This document shows, one piece after another, positions 54,301-62,714 of a stretch of DNA of 64,000 nucleotides. The notes under the pieces were generated by a model that was not told the DNA's origin, ran no database searches, and saw only the letters and a list, made by a program, of their open reading frames with translations. The stretch covers positions 35,221 to 99,220 of the IMG/VR virus record IMGVR_UViG_3300044981_000152; one strand, 5' to 3'. Each line of letters starts with the position of its first letter. The stretch's first letter is position 1. The DNA is from a virus. A program made the position numbers and the translations under genes.

Positions 54301-56265
54301 GTGGCCTTCCGGAACTGGTTCCGCCGCGACCGCGCCGCCCTTGACGTCGAAGAGGCCTTCACCAGGGCCCTGACCCCCGGCCAGGTCCCCGAGCGCGCCG
54401 GCTACGTCTACGGCATCCCGCGCGGCGGCCTCAACGAGGTCAACGCGGGCATCGGGGCGTCTACCCAGACCGACCGGCGCAGCGAACTGCAGCAGCTGTA
54501 CGAGTCGTTCCTGGCCTGCCCGTGGGCGTGGGCGTGCGTCCAGGCCATCGCGCGGACGATCACGGCCGGCGGCCTGGTCATGGACTGGGATTCCGACACG
54601 GGCGAGGGCGACCAGGAGGTCCCGGACAAGCCCGAGGGCGTCCTGGCCGTCGAGCGGCTGGTCAAGTTCACCAACGCCCGGCAGAACATCCGCCAGCTGA
54701 TGCGCAACGTCGTCATCGACCTGCTGGTCTTCGGCGACGCGCTCGTCGAGGTCACGTGGTGGGGCGGAACCCCGGTCGCGCTGTACAACCTCGACGTCCC
54801 GACGACGACGCCGATCACCGATGAGCACGGCAACGTCACCGCGTACAAGCAGGTCACGGACTACGGGCAGACGGCCGACTTCGGCCCGGACGACGTGATC
54901 CACATCTCCCTCGACGCGCCCCGCTCCGGCGTGTTCGGGGTCAGCCCGACGCAGGCCGCGCTGCTGCCGATCACGAGCTGGCTGTTCGCCGCGGCGTGCG
55001 GCAAGGAGATGGCCCGCAAAGGCCTCCCGGCCACCGTGCACGCGGATTTCCCGGCCAGCGCGAGCGAGCCCGAGCAGAACAAGTGGGTCGCCCAGGCGAT
55101 GGCCCGGAACGTCGGCCCGCGGAACATCGGCCGGCCGTGGGTCACCAAGGGCGGCGCGAAGCTGACCGAGCTGCAGACCGGCAAGATCGCCGACGTCCTG
55201 GCCTACCTGAACCAGAAGCGGGACGAGATCCTGGCCACGTACGGCGTCCCGCCGGCCAAGGCGACCGTCATCGAGTCGGGGAACCTCGGCGGCGGCACGG
55301 GCGAGGAGCAGGACAAGTCGTTCAAGATCGACGTGTGCGCGCCGATCGGGGAGCTGATCCTGGAGGCGTTCAACTACGCCATCGTCCAGAAGGGCTTCGG
55401 GGTCACGGACTGGCAGGCCAAGTTCCGTGAGGTCGACTACCGGGCAAGCAAGACGATCGAGGACATCCGGGACACCCGGATCCGCAACGGCACCTACACG
55501 ATCAACAAGGGGCGCACCGAGATCGGCGAGCCGCCGGTCGAGGGCGGTGATGACGCGGTGATCATCGACCGCCAGAACCTGGTGCTGGTGAAGGATCTCG
55601 CGGCGATGAGCAAGGCGACGATCGAGGGCAAGGCCGGCGCCGCTGCGGCCGCGGCTGCGAGTTTGGGCGGGGCGCCTCCTGGCGGTGAGACGCCGGACGG
55701 CAGCCAGCCTCCGGGCGCCGGGCAGGATGACACGTCAGGCTCCGGCGGGGACGACGGCCGGGAGTCGGTGTCCCCGGTGATGCTGGCCCGGTACCGGCAG
55801 CGGCTCGCCGAGGCGCAGCAGGCGATGGGCCTGGCCGAGGCCACCTCGCAGGACCCCGGCGACGCCGTGTATTCGCAGCTCACCGATGACTTCCCGCCGG
55901 ATGCCATCGCCTGGGTCAAGGACTCCGCATGGACCGGGCCCGGCCGGGTGCCGCTCGGCGACATCGACACCAGCGACCGGAGCCAGTGGGACGCCAGCCG
56001 GCCCCAGGACAAGCCGAAGGTCGAAAAGCTCCGCAAGAAGCTGCGCGCCAAGCTCGCCCGCGGCGCCCGGCCGAAGCCGGTCATCCTGATCAAGTGGCCC
56101 GGCGCGGCCAAGTGGGTCATCGCGGACGGGCACCACCGGTTCGTCGCTGCCGAGGCTGAGAAGCAGGCGTGGGTGTGGGCGTACACCGGGCACGTGCCGC
56201 AGGAGCATGGCGACTGGGACGTCATGGCCGCCTCCGAGGAGGACCGGGATGGCAAGGCTGCATAG
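54301..56265 (+). CDS. Portal protein with C-terminal ParB-like domain
   Basis: Residues 1-440 match an HK97-type portal: LYESFLACPWAWACVQAIAR, VFGDALVEVTWWGG, VIHISLDAP, KGLPATVHADFP and YLNQKRDEILATYGVPP. A disordered Gly/Pro linker (445-490) leads to an extra domain (about 520-640) with SAWTGPGRVPLGDID, PVILIKWPG and ADGHHRFVAAEA (DGHHR 609-613), the ParB/sulfiredoxin-like nuclease fold. GTG start. The extra domain could face the head inside or act before assembly. Confidence 0.9.
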   Translation: MAFRNWFRRDRAALDVEEAFTRALTPGQVPERAGYVYGIPRGGLNEVNAGIGASTQTDRRSELQQLYESFLACPWAWACVQAIARTITAGGLVMDWDSDTGEGDQEVPDKPEGVLAVERLVKFTNARQNIRQLMRNVVIDLLVFGDALVEVTWWGGTPVALYNLDVPTTTPITDEHGNVTAYKQVTDYGQTADFGPDDVIHISLDAPRSGVFGVSPTQAALLPITSWLFAAACGKEMARKGLPATVHADFPASASEPEQNKWVAQAMARNVGPRNIGRPWVTKGGAKLTELQTGKIADVLAYLNQKRDEILATYGVPPAKATVIESGNLGGGTGEEQDKSFKIDVCAPIGELILEAFNYAIVQKGFGVTDWQAKFREVDYRASKTIEDIRDTRIRNGTYTINKGRTEIGEPPVEGGDDAVIIDRQNLVLVKDLAAMSKATIEGKAGAAAAAAASLGGAPPGGETPDGSQPPGAGQDDTSGSGGDDGRESVSPVMLARYRQRLAEAQQAMGLAEATSQDPGDAVYSQLTDDFPPDAIAWVKDSAWTGPGRVPLGDIDTSDRSQWDASRPQDKPKVEKLRKKLRAKLARGARPKPVILIKWPGAAKWVIADGHHRFVAAEAEKQAWVWAYTGHVPQEHGDWDVMAASEEDRDGKAA

Positions 56266-56638
56266 CGCGGGAGGTCTTGTGCGCGGTCGCGGTCGCGTGG
56301 TCGACGGTCGCTATATCGGCGACACTGCGCCGTCAAGCCGCGTAGCACTCGGCGGCATGTTCGTAGATCCGGCCCAGCTGCCGTCCGACCTCAAAGAACC
56401 CTCAATGGAGGCGGGACAGCCGCCCCGGATCTCGCGGCCTGGCGCCGGCCCCCTCCTGTCCTCCCTCGCCGCTGCTCTTACCGCGTGCGAGCAGGCCGGC
56501 CTCAAGCCGAAGCTCCGCCACGGCGGGATCATCGAAACCCGGCACGGCTACGTCGTCCGGGCCGGGCGGGCGTGGGTAGCAAGGACGGCGGCGTGGACCG
56601 AATTCACCCCGGAAGGCGATGACCATGACGACGGCTGA
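56249..56638 (+). CDS. Hypothetical protein after portal, 129 aa
   Basis: ATG at 56249 after GGAGGACCGGG, 17 nt inside the portal gene end. The product begins MARLHSAGGLVRGRGRVVDG and continues with LLSSLAAALTACEQAGLKPK and HGYVVRAGRAWVARTAAW, alpha then beta. Function unknown; position suggests a head-related role. Confidence 0.65.
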   Translation: MARLHSAGGLVRGRGRVVDGRYIGDTAPSSRVALGGMFVDPAQLPSDLKEPSMEAGQPPRISRPGAGPLLSSLAAALTACEQAGLKPKLRHGGIIETRHGYVVRAGRAWVARTAAWTEFTPEGDDHDDG

Positions 56639-57023
56639 CCTGGCCGAGCCCGCGACGGCCTCCGAGCACGGCCCCGGTGCGGTACTCGCCTTCGAGGGCA
56701 TGGTCGTCATCCAGTGGGCAGCAGCCCGTCCGTCTGCCCGGTTCGGCGTCCAGCCGCTGCACTGGCCGCTGACTTCCGTCTACGACGCGCTCACCGGCAA
56801 GCTGATCACGACCGTGACCCGTATCCAGGTCCACGCCACAGCCGACAGCTTCGTGACCGCTGACCTGACCATGCACACCGGCGAGGACGGCCGGCCGGTG
56901 TACGACATCGGGCAGGTCCGCGTCGCAGACGGCAAGCCGGCGACCGGCACGTTCCCGTTCTGGGTGACGGAGATGCGCGTCGGCGAGCCCGGCGCGACCA
57001 CCGCGCCCGAGGTGCTGTCGTGA
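56625..57023 (+). CDS. Hypothetical head-region protein, 132 aa
   Basis: Beta-rich product from MTTADLAEPATASEHGPG, with VLAFEGMVVIQWAAAR and LITTVTRIQVHATADSFVTA. GGAAGG lies 8 nt upstream of ATG 56625. Could be a small structural protein. Overlaps both neighbours. Confidence 0.65.
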   Translation: MTTADLAEPATASEHGPGAVLAFEGMVVIQWAAARPSARFGVQPLHWPLTSVYDALTGKLITTVTRIQVHATADSFVTADLTMHTGEDGRPVYDIGQVRVADGKPATGTFPFWVTEMRVGEPGATTAPEVLS

Positions 57024-57157
57024 GCGAACAGCCCGGCGACGGCGACGGGGACCGGGACGACGGCAACCCGTACGCCGCGCTGGAACCCGAAGACCTGCCG
57101 GACCAGCCGCTCACCGCCGCAAAGGCGAGCGCCCTACTTTGGAAAGAGATCGGATGA
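57020..57157 (+). CDS. Small acidic protein, 45 aa
   Basis: GTG start in a 4-nt overlap. MSEQPGDGDGDRDDGNPYAA is strongly acidic; the end is a short helix. Overlaps the next gene by ATGA. Function unknown. Confidence 0.55.
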   Translation: MSEQPGDGDGDRDDGNPYAALEPEDLPDQPLTAAKASALLWKEIG

Positions 57158-57426
57158 TCCACGTTCCCGCTGACCGTCACGTGGCCACCAAGCAAATCGC
57201 CCGCTGGTTCGACTGGGAACACCTCCCGGTCGGCCTCGCCCGAGGCGTCTCCCAGTCGTGCGCCCAGCTCGCCGAGGGCGTGATCGAGGAACTGCCGGAT
57301 AGCCCGGAGCTGACGACCGGGCTGCGCAAGCTGCTCGAAGCCAAGGACTGCTTTGTCCGGGCCGCGATCGGCGCGCAAGGTGCCGCTGTCACCGAGCCAG
57401 GGCCGCGCGCGGAGATCACCGAGTAG
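57154..57426 (+). CDS. Small helical protein, possibly Acb2/Tad1-hairpin-like
   Basis: Product of 90 residues with KQIARWFDWEHLPVGLARG, then QSCAQLAEGVIEELPDSPEL and GLRKLLEAKDCFVRAAIGAQ. The pair of helices with E-x-LP-x-S-x-E then LRKLLEAKD resembles, by my recall, the helical hairpin found in Acb2 and Tad1 anti-defence proteins that soak up cyclic nucleotides. The match is weak and the N-terminus differs. It is common in actinophages at this place. Treat as unconfirmed. Confidence 0.6.
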   Translation: MIHVPADRHVATKQIARWFDWEHLPVGLARGVSQSCAQLAEGVIEELPDSPELTTGLRKLLEAKDCFVRAAIGAQGAAVTEPGPRAEITE

Positions 57427-57446
57427 CACCGGGGGGCGGGTGAGCC

Positions 57447-58016
57447 GTGGCCAAGCCCCAGCCTCACCTGTTCTGCGACGTTGACGGGGTCCTGGCCTGG
57501 CAGCCCGAAGGCGACATCATCGCGGTGAACGCCCGGTTCGGCTCGTCCTGGCTGATCTCAGATGCGACCGTGTACCCGTTCCGGTCGATGCTCCCCGGCA
57601 AGCAGGCGGCGTGGCTGGCCGCGAACTGGCCGGTGATCGCCGCGAACCTCGCCCCGGACACTCATGCGATCCGCGTGCTGAAGAAAGCCGCCAAAGCCAG
57701 CATCCAGGTCACGGTCTGCACTGAGCGGCCCGCCGGGCTGGCCGCGCTAACGCGGGCGTGGCTGGCGCTGTGGGACGTGCCGGGCGCCGCTGATGCTCAG
57801 GTGGTGGGGCCGGGCGGGAAAGAGGCACTGCTGGCCCCGTACGGGCCTGACTCGCCTGCCGTGCTGATCGACGACTCGCCGGCGAACGAGGCCCTGGCCC
57901 GGCCTGGCGTGCAGGTGTGGGTGCCGCCGCGGCCGTGGACCCCGCAGGACGACCCGCCTGACGGGGTGTGGCGGTTCCCTGACTGGCGCGCGGTCAAGAA
58001 GAAGCTCGGGCTGTGA
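57447..58016 (+). CDS. HAD-superfamily phosphatase-like protein
   Basis: Product of 189 residues. Motif I is FCDVDGVLAW (nucleophile D11, acid D13), motif II is TVCTERPAG, motif III Lys lies in the 120-130 region (GPGGKEALLA) and motif IV is AVLIDDSPANEAL. These are the HAD elements for phosphate ester hydrolysis. Possible substrates are nucleotides or DNA ends. It overlaps the MuF-like gene by 4 nt, so it is expressed with head genes. Confidence 0.82.
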   Translation: MAKPQPHLFCDVDGVLAWQPEGDIIAVNARFGSSWLISDATVYPFRSMLPGKQAAWLAANWPVIAANLAPDTHAIRVLKKAAKASIQVTVCTERPAGLAALTRAWLALWDVPGAADAQVVGPGGKEALLAPYGPDSPAVLIDDSPANEALARPGVQVWVPPRPWTPQDDPPDGVWRFPDWRAVKKKLGL

Positions 58017-59023
58017 CCGGACTGGCCGCTGCTGCCGCGAACGCGTACCTGTCCGGCTGGGCGCTCACGGAGGCCCCGTGGACTGAGCGCGTCGAGGCCG
58101 GGTGTTACGCGGCCGTCCAGACCGCGCTCGACCACCGGCACGATCCCGGCATCCTCGAGGCGGCGCTGATCCTGGGGTCGCTCGAGGGCATCTGGGCCAC
58201 CATCTACCAGCGCAGGGCACGGCTGCAGCGCAAGCACGAGCGGGCGATCCGCGCCGCCTGGGACGCCTGCATCAAGGACCTGGACCCAGCCGACGTGGCC
58301 CGCTGGTTCCGCCGCGACACCTACCAGGCCGCCGAGACCGTCACCAGGGACCCGACTAAGAAGTGGTGGCAGGACGTCGCGATCACCACCGCACTGGCCT
58401 GGCTGCGGGCCGTCTACCACGCGGACGGGTTCGAGGCCCTGGTAACGGCACTGGCCGACGCGATCCGCGCGGGCATGGCCGAGGGCGAGGCCGGCGCGCT
58501 GGCTCTCGCCGCCAGCCGACAGGGACAGGCCGGGTTCAGCATCGCCAAGGCGTTCAAGGCCGCCTACGGCCGGCTCGCCACCGATCACACCATCACCCAG
58601 CGCGCGGCCGCCGCGGCGGCCGGCCTGATCGACGCCACCGCGGGCGACGTCGGCCGCAGGCTCGCCTCGCAGGCCGGAGACGGTGCCAGCCAGGACGACA
58701 TGGCCGCTGGCGTGTCGGATGTCATGAACGGCGGCCAGTCGGTCGACCGCGGCTCGGACACGGCGCTGTGGGCAGGGATCGGGCTCGGGGCGCTGGCGCT
58801 GTACCAGGCCATCGGCACCGCGGCAGGCGGCGGTCAGGCCGCGGATGTCGCGTACTTGCTCTGGCAATCGGCGGGGGACGGCAGAGTCTGTGTCCAGTGT
58901 CAGGACAACGAGGACAACAGCCCTTACACGCTCGCAAACGCGCCGGAGATGCCAGCTCACCCGCGCTGCCGGTGCTCCTGGGACTACACGGGCAACGTCC
59001 CCTCCGCGTTGCTAGACGGCTAG
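58013..59023 (+). CDS. MuF-like minor head protein
   Basis: The 336-residue product is helical for about 200 residues, then has Ala/Gly-rich helices and the MuF-type C-terminal block: RVCVQCQDNEDNSPYTLAN followed by PAHPRCRCSWDY. In Mu- and SPP1-like phages this protein is packed in the head with the portal and may be ejected. Position after the portal genes agrees. GTG start. Confidence 0.85.
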   Translation: MTGLAAAAANAYLSGWALTEAPWTERVEAGCYAAVQTALDHRHDPGILEAALILGSLEGIWATIYQRRARLQRKHERAIRAAWDACIKDLDPADVARWFRRDTYQAAETVTRDPTKKWWQDVAITTALAWLRAVYHADGFEALVTALADAIRAGMAEGEAGALALAASRQGQAGFSIAKAFKAAYGRLATDHTITQRAAAAAAGLIDATAGDVGRRLASQAGDGASQDDMAAGVSDVMNGGQSVDRGSDTALWAGIGLGALALYQAIGTAAGGGQAADVAYLLWQSAGDGRVCVQCQDNEDNSPYTLANAPEMPAHPRCRCSWDYTGNVPSALLDG

Positions 59024-59065
59024 GCACGCTGCTCGGCAGCTTCACCAACTGACAGGAGGCCCGGC

Positions 59066-59509
59066 ATGGGCAGTGCCCTCGGCGACCGCGCAGTCCTGAT
59101 CTGGTCCCTGGCCCAGTCCGGTCTCGGCACCACCCTCACCGCATCCGGCAACTCCGGCGCGTTCTCGACCGCGAGCCAGAACAAGATGAGCCCGGTCGAC
59201 CTGCGCTGGACCGACGACCTCACCATCGCCGTCTACGTCGCCGGCGCCGTCACCGGCACGACCCCGTCGCTGACCGTCCAGCTCGGGTTCTTCGACGACC
59301 AGGGGAACCTGTACCAGCCCGCGGCGCTCAAGCTGACGGCGATCACCGCCGCGTCCACGCCGGCGACGGCCCCGTTCCTGGCCGTCGGCCGGCACGCCGG
59401 ATCGGCCGGGACGTACATCGCGCTGCCCGAATGGGGGCAGGTGGCGTGGACGATCACCGGGACCACGCCGTCATTCAGCGGCGTGGAGATCGCCCTGTAC
59501 GCCCGCTAG
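59066..59509 (+). CDS. Beta-rich virion protein candidate, 147 aa
   Basis: Rich in Thr/Ser/Gly with SGLGTTLTASGNSGAFST and LTVQLGFFDDQGNLY, ending in GVEIALYAR. Looks like a small jelly-roll or surface protein. AGGAGG precedes the ATG. Similar in style to the next three proteins, perhaps a set of head decorations. Confidence 0.7.
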   Translation: MGSALGDRAVLIWSLAQSGLGTTLTASGNSGAFSTASQNKMSPVDLRWTDDLTIAVYVAGAVTGTTPSLTVQLGFFDDQGNLYQPAALKLTAITAASTPATAPFLAVGRHAGSAGTYIALPEWGQVAWTITGTTPSFSGVEIALYAR

Positions 59510-59574
59510 CCCGTGTCACCCGGCCGCTGACGGCCGCCCTTCCGTAACCACCAGCCCGAAAGGGGCGTGCCGTC

Positions 59575-59886
59575 ATGGCCAAAAATCAGATCGTCACCGA
59601 CTACGACGACGCCGGCTACCCGCAGGTCGCCTCGCTGACCCAGTTCCCCACCGGGAGCCAGTCGGTCAAGACCGCTCCCGGCCGGCTGATCAAGATCGTC
59701 GTCACCACGACCACCTCGGCGGCGGTCACGTTCTACGACAACGCGACGACGAACAGCGGCACCATCCTGTTCGTCGTTCCCTCCGCAGCGCCGGTCGGCG
59801 CGGTATACGACGTGAACCTGCCGGCCGCGAACGGCATCTACGCCTCGTTCGCCGGCACCGGCACGCTCGCGGTCGGCTACTCCTGA
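59575..59886 (+). CDS. Virion surface protein candidate, paralogue 1
   Basis: Product of 103 residues: MAKNQIVTDYDDAGYPQVAS, then APGRLIKIVVTTTTSAAVTF and LPAANGIYASFAGTGTLAVG. The same order (DYDDxGxP, APGRL, YDNA, NGIY, GTL.VGY) is found in the next gene, so they are tandem paralogues. Beta-rich; probably coats the head. AAAGGGGC precedes the start. Confidence 0.72.
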   Translation: MAKNQIVTDYDDAGYPQVASLTQFPTGSQSVKTAPGRLIKIVVTTTTSAAVTFYDNATTNSGTILFVVPSAAPVGAVYDVNLPAANGIYASFAGTGTLAVGYS

Positions 59887-59936
59887 CCCGCCCCGTTCCG
59901 CCCGAGACCTCCTGATACCCGGAAAGGGGCACGATC

Positions 59937-60287
59937 ATGGCCCAGAACGGCATCGTCGCAGCCTACGACGACATCGGCCACCCGTCAGTGGCCCGCCTGG
60001 CGGTCAGCTGGGCCTTCGGCACCGGCGCGCTCGCCATTGCGGCAGCACCGGGACGGCTGTGCCGCGTCCACGTGACGACGGCGCTCACCTCGGGCACCAG
60101 CGCGACCGTCCTGCTGTACGACAACGCCTCCGCGGCGTCCGGGAACGTGCTATGGGAGCTGGTCACCTCGTCGTCGCTGAACGTCGCCGGGGGAGTGTTC
60201 GCCATCGACCTGCCGGCGTTCAACGGCATCTACCTGGGCATCAGCGGCGCGCTCACAGCAGGCGCGCTGACCATCGGCTACTGCTAG
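59937..60287 (+). CDS. Virion surface protein candidate, paralogue 2
   Basis: Product of 116 residues: MAQNGIVAAYDDIGHPSVAR, AAPGRLCRVHVTTALTSGTS, LLYDNASAASGNVLWEL and FNGIYLGISGALTAGALTIG. It aligns by eye to paralogue 1 over its full length and shares the leader element GAAAGGGGC. Tandem duplication suggests dose or surface diversity. Confidence 0.72.
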   Translation: MAQNGIVAAYDDIGHPSVARLAVSWAFGTGALAIAAAPGRLCRVHVTTALTSGTSATVLLYDNASAASGNVLWELVTSSSLNVAGGVFAIDLPAFNGIYLGISGALTAGALTIGYC

Positions 60288-60297
60288 GGGAGTTGTC

Positions 60298-60618
60298 ATG
60301 AGCTACTGGGACACCGGACTGCTTGCATCCGGCCAGGATTTCGTCGCCAATCTCGACGGCACGTGGGCCTACGTCAACTTCTGCTGGTCATGGTCCGCCA
60401 GCGACTCGACCGCCCTGGCGGCCTGGTACGGGTCGCCAGACGAGGGCGTGACCTGGTTCACCATCCAGGAATCCGCTGGCACTAGCGGGACGGGTCAATG
60501 GTGCGCATTCCCGGGCGTCACCGGCGACTACGGGTTCGGTCCAGTGAATGCCATCAAGATTGCCGTCCTGAGCGGCCTTTCAACTACGACCCACAAGGTC
60601 GTCTTCACGGGCTGCTAG
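60298..60618 (+). CDS. Beta-rich protein, 106 aa
   Basis: Aromatic-rich: MSYWDTGLLASGQDFVANLD, then WAYVNFCWSWSASDSTALAA and GVTWFTIQESAGTSGTG. Probably another small virion protein in the same block. 2 nt before the protease gene. Confidence 0.68.
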   Translation: MSYWDTGLLASGQDFVANLDGTWAYVNFCWSWSASDSTALAAWYGSPDEGVTWFTIQESAGTSGTGQWCAFPGVTGDYGFGPVNAIKIAVLSGLSTTTHKVVFTGC

Positions 60619-60620
60619 CC

Positions 60621-62564
60621 GTGAGCAAGGTCCTGGCCACGATCAGCGGGACGGCCCTGGCCCCCGGCGTGTCCAAGAACGGCCGCCTTTACTCGCGCGA
60701 GGCCATCGCCAAGGCAGTCGCGCGGGCGCAGGACCAGCTCGCCGAGGGCAAGACGCTCTCCGTCCTGACGCATCACGAGGCCGGGGATGACAGCGAGAAG
60801 ATCATCGGCCGGATCACCGGCATGTCCGTCGCCGAGGACGGGTCGGCGCGCTTCACCGCCGACCTGGCCGACACGCCGCACGCCCGCACGATCGCCAGCC
60901 TGGTCGACAACAGCAGCGGCCGGCCGTTCCTGTCCGGCATGAGCATCCGGGGCGCGTGGGTCGGCAAGGTGCAGCGCGTCAAGGGGCCCGATAACCAGCC
61001 CGTGGAAACTGCTGCCGACCTGGAATTCTACGGGATCGACCCGACGCATAAGCCCGGCGTTGAGGCGGCAGGGGTCGATGCGTTCGCCTGGGCTAAGGGC
61101 GGGGCTACCGAGACGACGGAGCGCGTCCTGATCACCGAGAGCGTCCAGGAGGCGCGCGTGACCGCCATCACCGAAGAGACGACACCCGCAGCCCCGGCCG
61201 CTGAAACCGTCCCGGCGGAGGTCCGCGAGGCGCTGAGCGTCCTGCTCGCCGGTGCCCCGGAAATCGAGGAGGCCGGCACGCCGCCGATGTCCAAGCGGGA
61301 CAGCGGCACAACCGGCAGCGGGAGGGTGTGGGCCGACCCCGGCTATCAGCCTGACAAGAAGCAGCGGTATGACATCACCACGAAGGCCGTGGCCAAAACC
61401 GCCTGGTCGTTCATCAACCAGCAGTCCAAGGCCGCAAAGTACACGCCCGCGCAGCTGAAGCGGATCAAGGGCCGGATCAAGGCCGCGCTCAAGAAGTTCG
61501 GCGTCACCGTCGCCGCAGAGGGCTGGACGATCGAGCCCGCGTTCCAGGTGACCGAGGCCATCGCCGAGTACCTGAACCGCCCGGACATGGCCGGGTCGTT
61601 CAGCCTGAACGCCTGCAACGGCCCGATCTCGATCTGCATCTCCTCGTACTGCCTCGACCCGGCCGACCTCGCCGTCATCCTCACCGCCGCGTGCGGGGCG
61701 GCGGTCCAGGCGCTGGCCGCGCTCGACCCGGACATGGACGGCGACATCGACGTCCCCGGCGCCGATTCTGAGGACACCGACGGCGACGCCGCCGACACGA
61801 CGGACCAGTTCGACAACGGCGACGGCACCGCAGACCTGGCCCGCCGGATCCTCGCCGCCGTCAAGGGCGAGTCCGATGAGTCCCTGGACGCCCTGGTCGC
61901 CGAAGCCAGCGCCGCGCAGACCCGCGCCGAGGTCACCGAGACCTCACCCACCAATGAAGACCCGGCGCCGGAAGTGGCCGCCGCTACCCAGGAAACGGAG
62001 GTTCCCGCCGTGAGCGAGACCACCACCACCGAAGCGGCCCCGCCCGCGGCTGCCGCAGCGTTCACCCAGGACCAGCTCAACGCCGCCGTCGCCGCGGCGC
62101 TGGACGAGGACCGCAAGGCCCGCAAGGCCGCCAGGAAGGCCGCGAAGGCCAAGACCGGCGAGTCGGCCGGCGGCGGCAAGGCCCCGGTCACCGAAACAGC
62201 CCCGGCCGCTGCGGCAGCCGCCGCGCCGGACCTCCAGAAGCTGGTCGACGCCGGCATCGCCGCCCAGCTCGCCGCCCAGGGCCTCGTCGAGACCCAGGAG
62301 CAGAAGATCGAGCGGATGATCGCCGAGGGCGTCACCAAGGTCAAGCAGGAACTCGTCGCCGCGGGCGGCGGGCCCGGCCGCAAGGGCCTGGTCACCGAGC
62401 ACACGGCGACCCGCCCCGCCGGCCTGGAAGGCGTCCCCGCCGACTTTCCGATCGACGGCAGCGGCAACATGATCCCCTCGGAGAAGTGGTCTGAGGCCCA
62501 GCGGCGCGCTGCTGGCGCTGTCCTGCAGACCCACGTCCTCGGCGACCGCGCCGTCTTCGACTGA
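60621..62564 (+). CDS. Prohead protease fused to scaffold-like C-terminus
   Basis: The 647-residue protein cuts and shapes the prohead. Residues 1-170 form a protease: GVSKNGRLYSREAI, LSVLTHHEAGD (His 51/52) and FLSGMSIRGAW (Ser 105/108), with DFYGID-like LEFYGIDPTHKPGV. Residues 255-315 (DPGYQPDKKQRYDITTKA, AKYTPAQLKRIKGRIKAAL) match DUF6582 as I recall it. Residues 450-620 are Ala/Glu-rich coiled coil typical of a scaffold, with a C-terminal end like a capsid-binding tail. GTG start. Confidence 0.82.
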   Translation: MSKVLATISGTALAPGVSKNGRLYSREAIAKAVARAQDQLAEGKTLSVLTHHEAGDDSEKIIGRITGMSVAEDGSARFTADLADTPHARTIASLVDNSSGRPFLSGMSIRGAWVGKVQRVKGPDNQPVETAADLEFYGIDPTHKPGVEAAGVDAFAWAKGGATETTERVLITESVQEARVTAITEETTPAAPAAETVPAEVREALSVLLAGAPEIEEAGTPPMSKRDSGTTGSGRVWADPGYQPDKKQRYDITTKAVAKTAWSFINQQSKAAKYTPAQLKRIKGRIKAALKKFGVTVAAEGWTIEPAFQVTEAIAEYLNRPDMAGSFSLNACNGPISICISSYCLDPADLAVILTAACGAAVQALAALDPDMDGDIDVPGADSEDTDGDAADTTDQFDNGDGTADLARRILAAVKGESDESLDALVAEASAAQTRAEVTETSPTNEDPAPEVAAATQETEVPAVSETTTTEAAPPAAAAAFTQDQLNAAVAAALDEDRKARKAARKAAKAKTGESAGGGKAPVTETAPAAAAAAAPDLQKLVDAGIAAQLAAQGLVETQEQKIERMIAEGVTKVKQELVAAGGGPGRKGLVTEHTATRPAGLEGVPADFPIDGSGNMIPSEKWSEAQRRAAGAVLQTHVLGDRAVFD

Positions 62565-62576
62565 CCCGCTGAGCGT

Positions 62577-62608
62577 TCCCGGCGCGGTACCCCTGCACCG
62601 CGCCGGGA
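62577..62608 (+). terminator. 12-bp hairpin between protease and capsid genes
   Basis: TCCCGGCGCGGT (62577-62588) pairs perfectly with ACCGCGCCGGGA (62597-62608), loop of 8 nt. Without a T-run it may partly stop transcription or protect the 5' end of the very abundant capsid mRNA. Confidence 0.6.
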
Positions 62609-62714
62609 CCCGGCTTCACCCCCCGTACCTACCCCTGGCCGCCAGCAACCCCGCTGGTGCCGCTCTGGCAGCGATGGCCGACCTCACTCACTCACCTGAG
62701 AGGAGGCGGCCCCC

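Noticed and set aside
61028-62534. Minus-strand frames opposite the protease-scaffold gene
   Set aside because: Ala/Gly/Ser-rich shadows caused by the Ala/Glu-rich coiled-coil coding strand.
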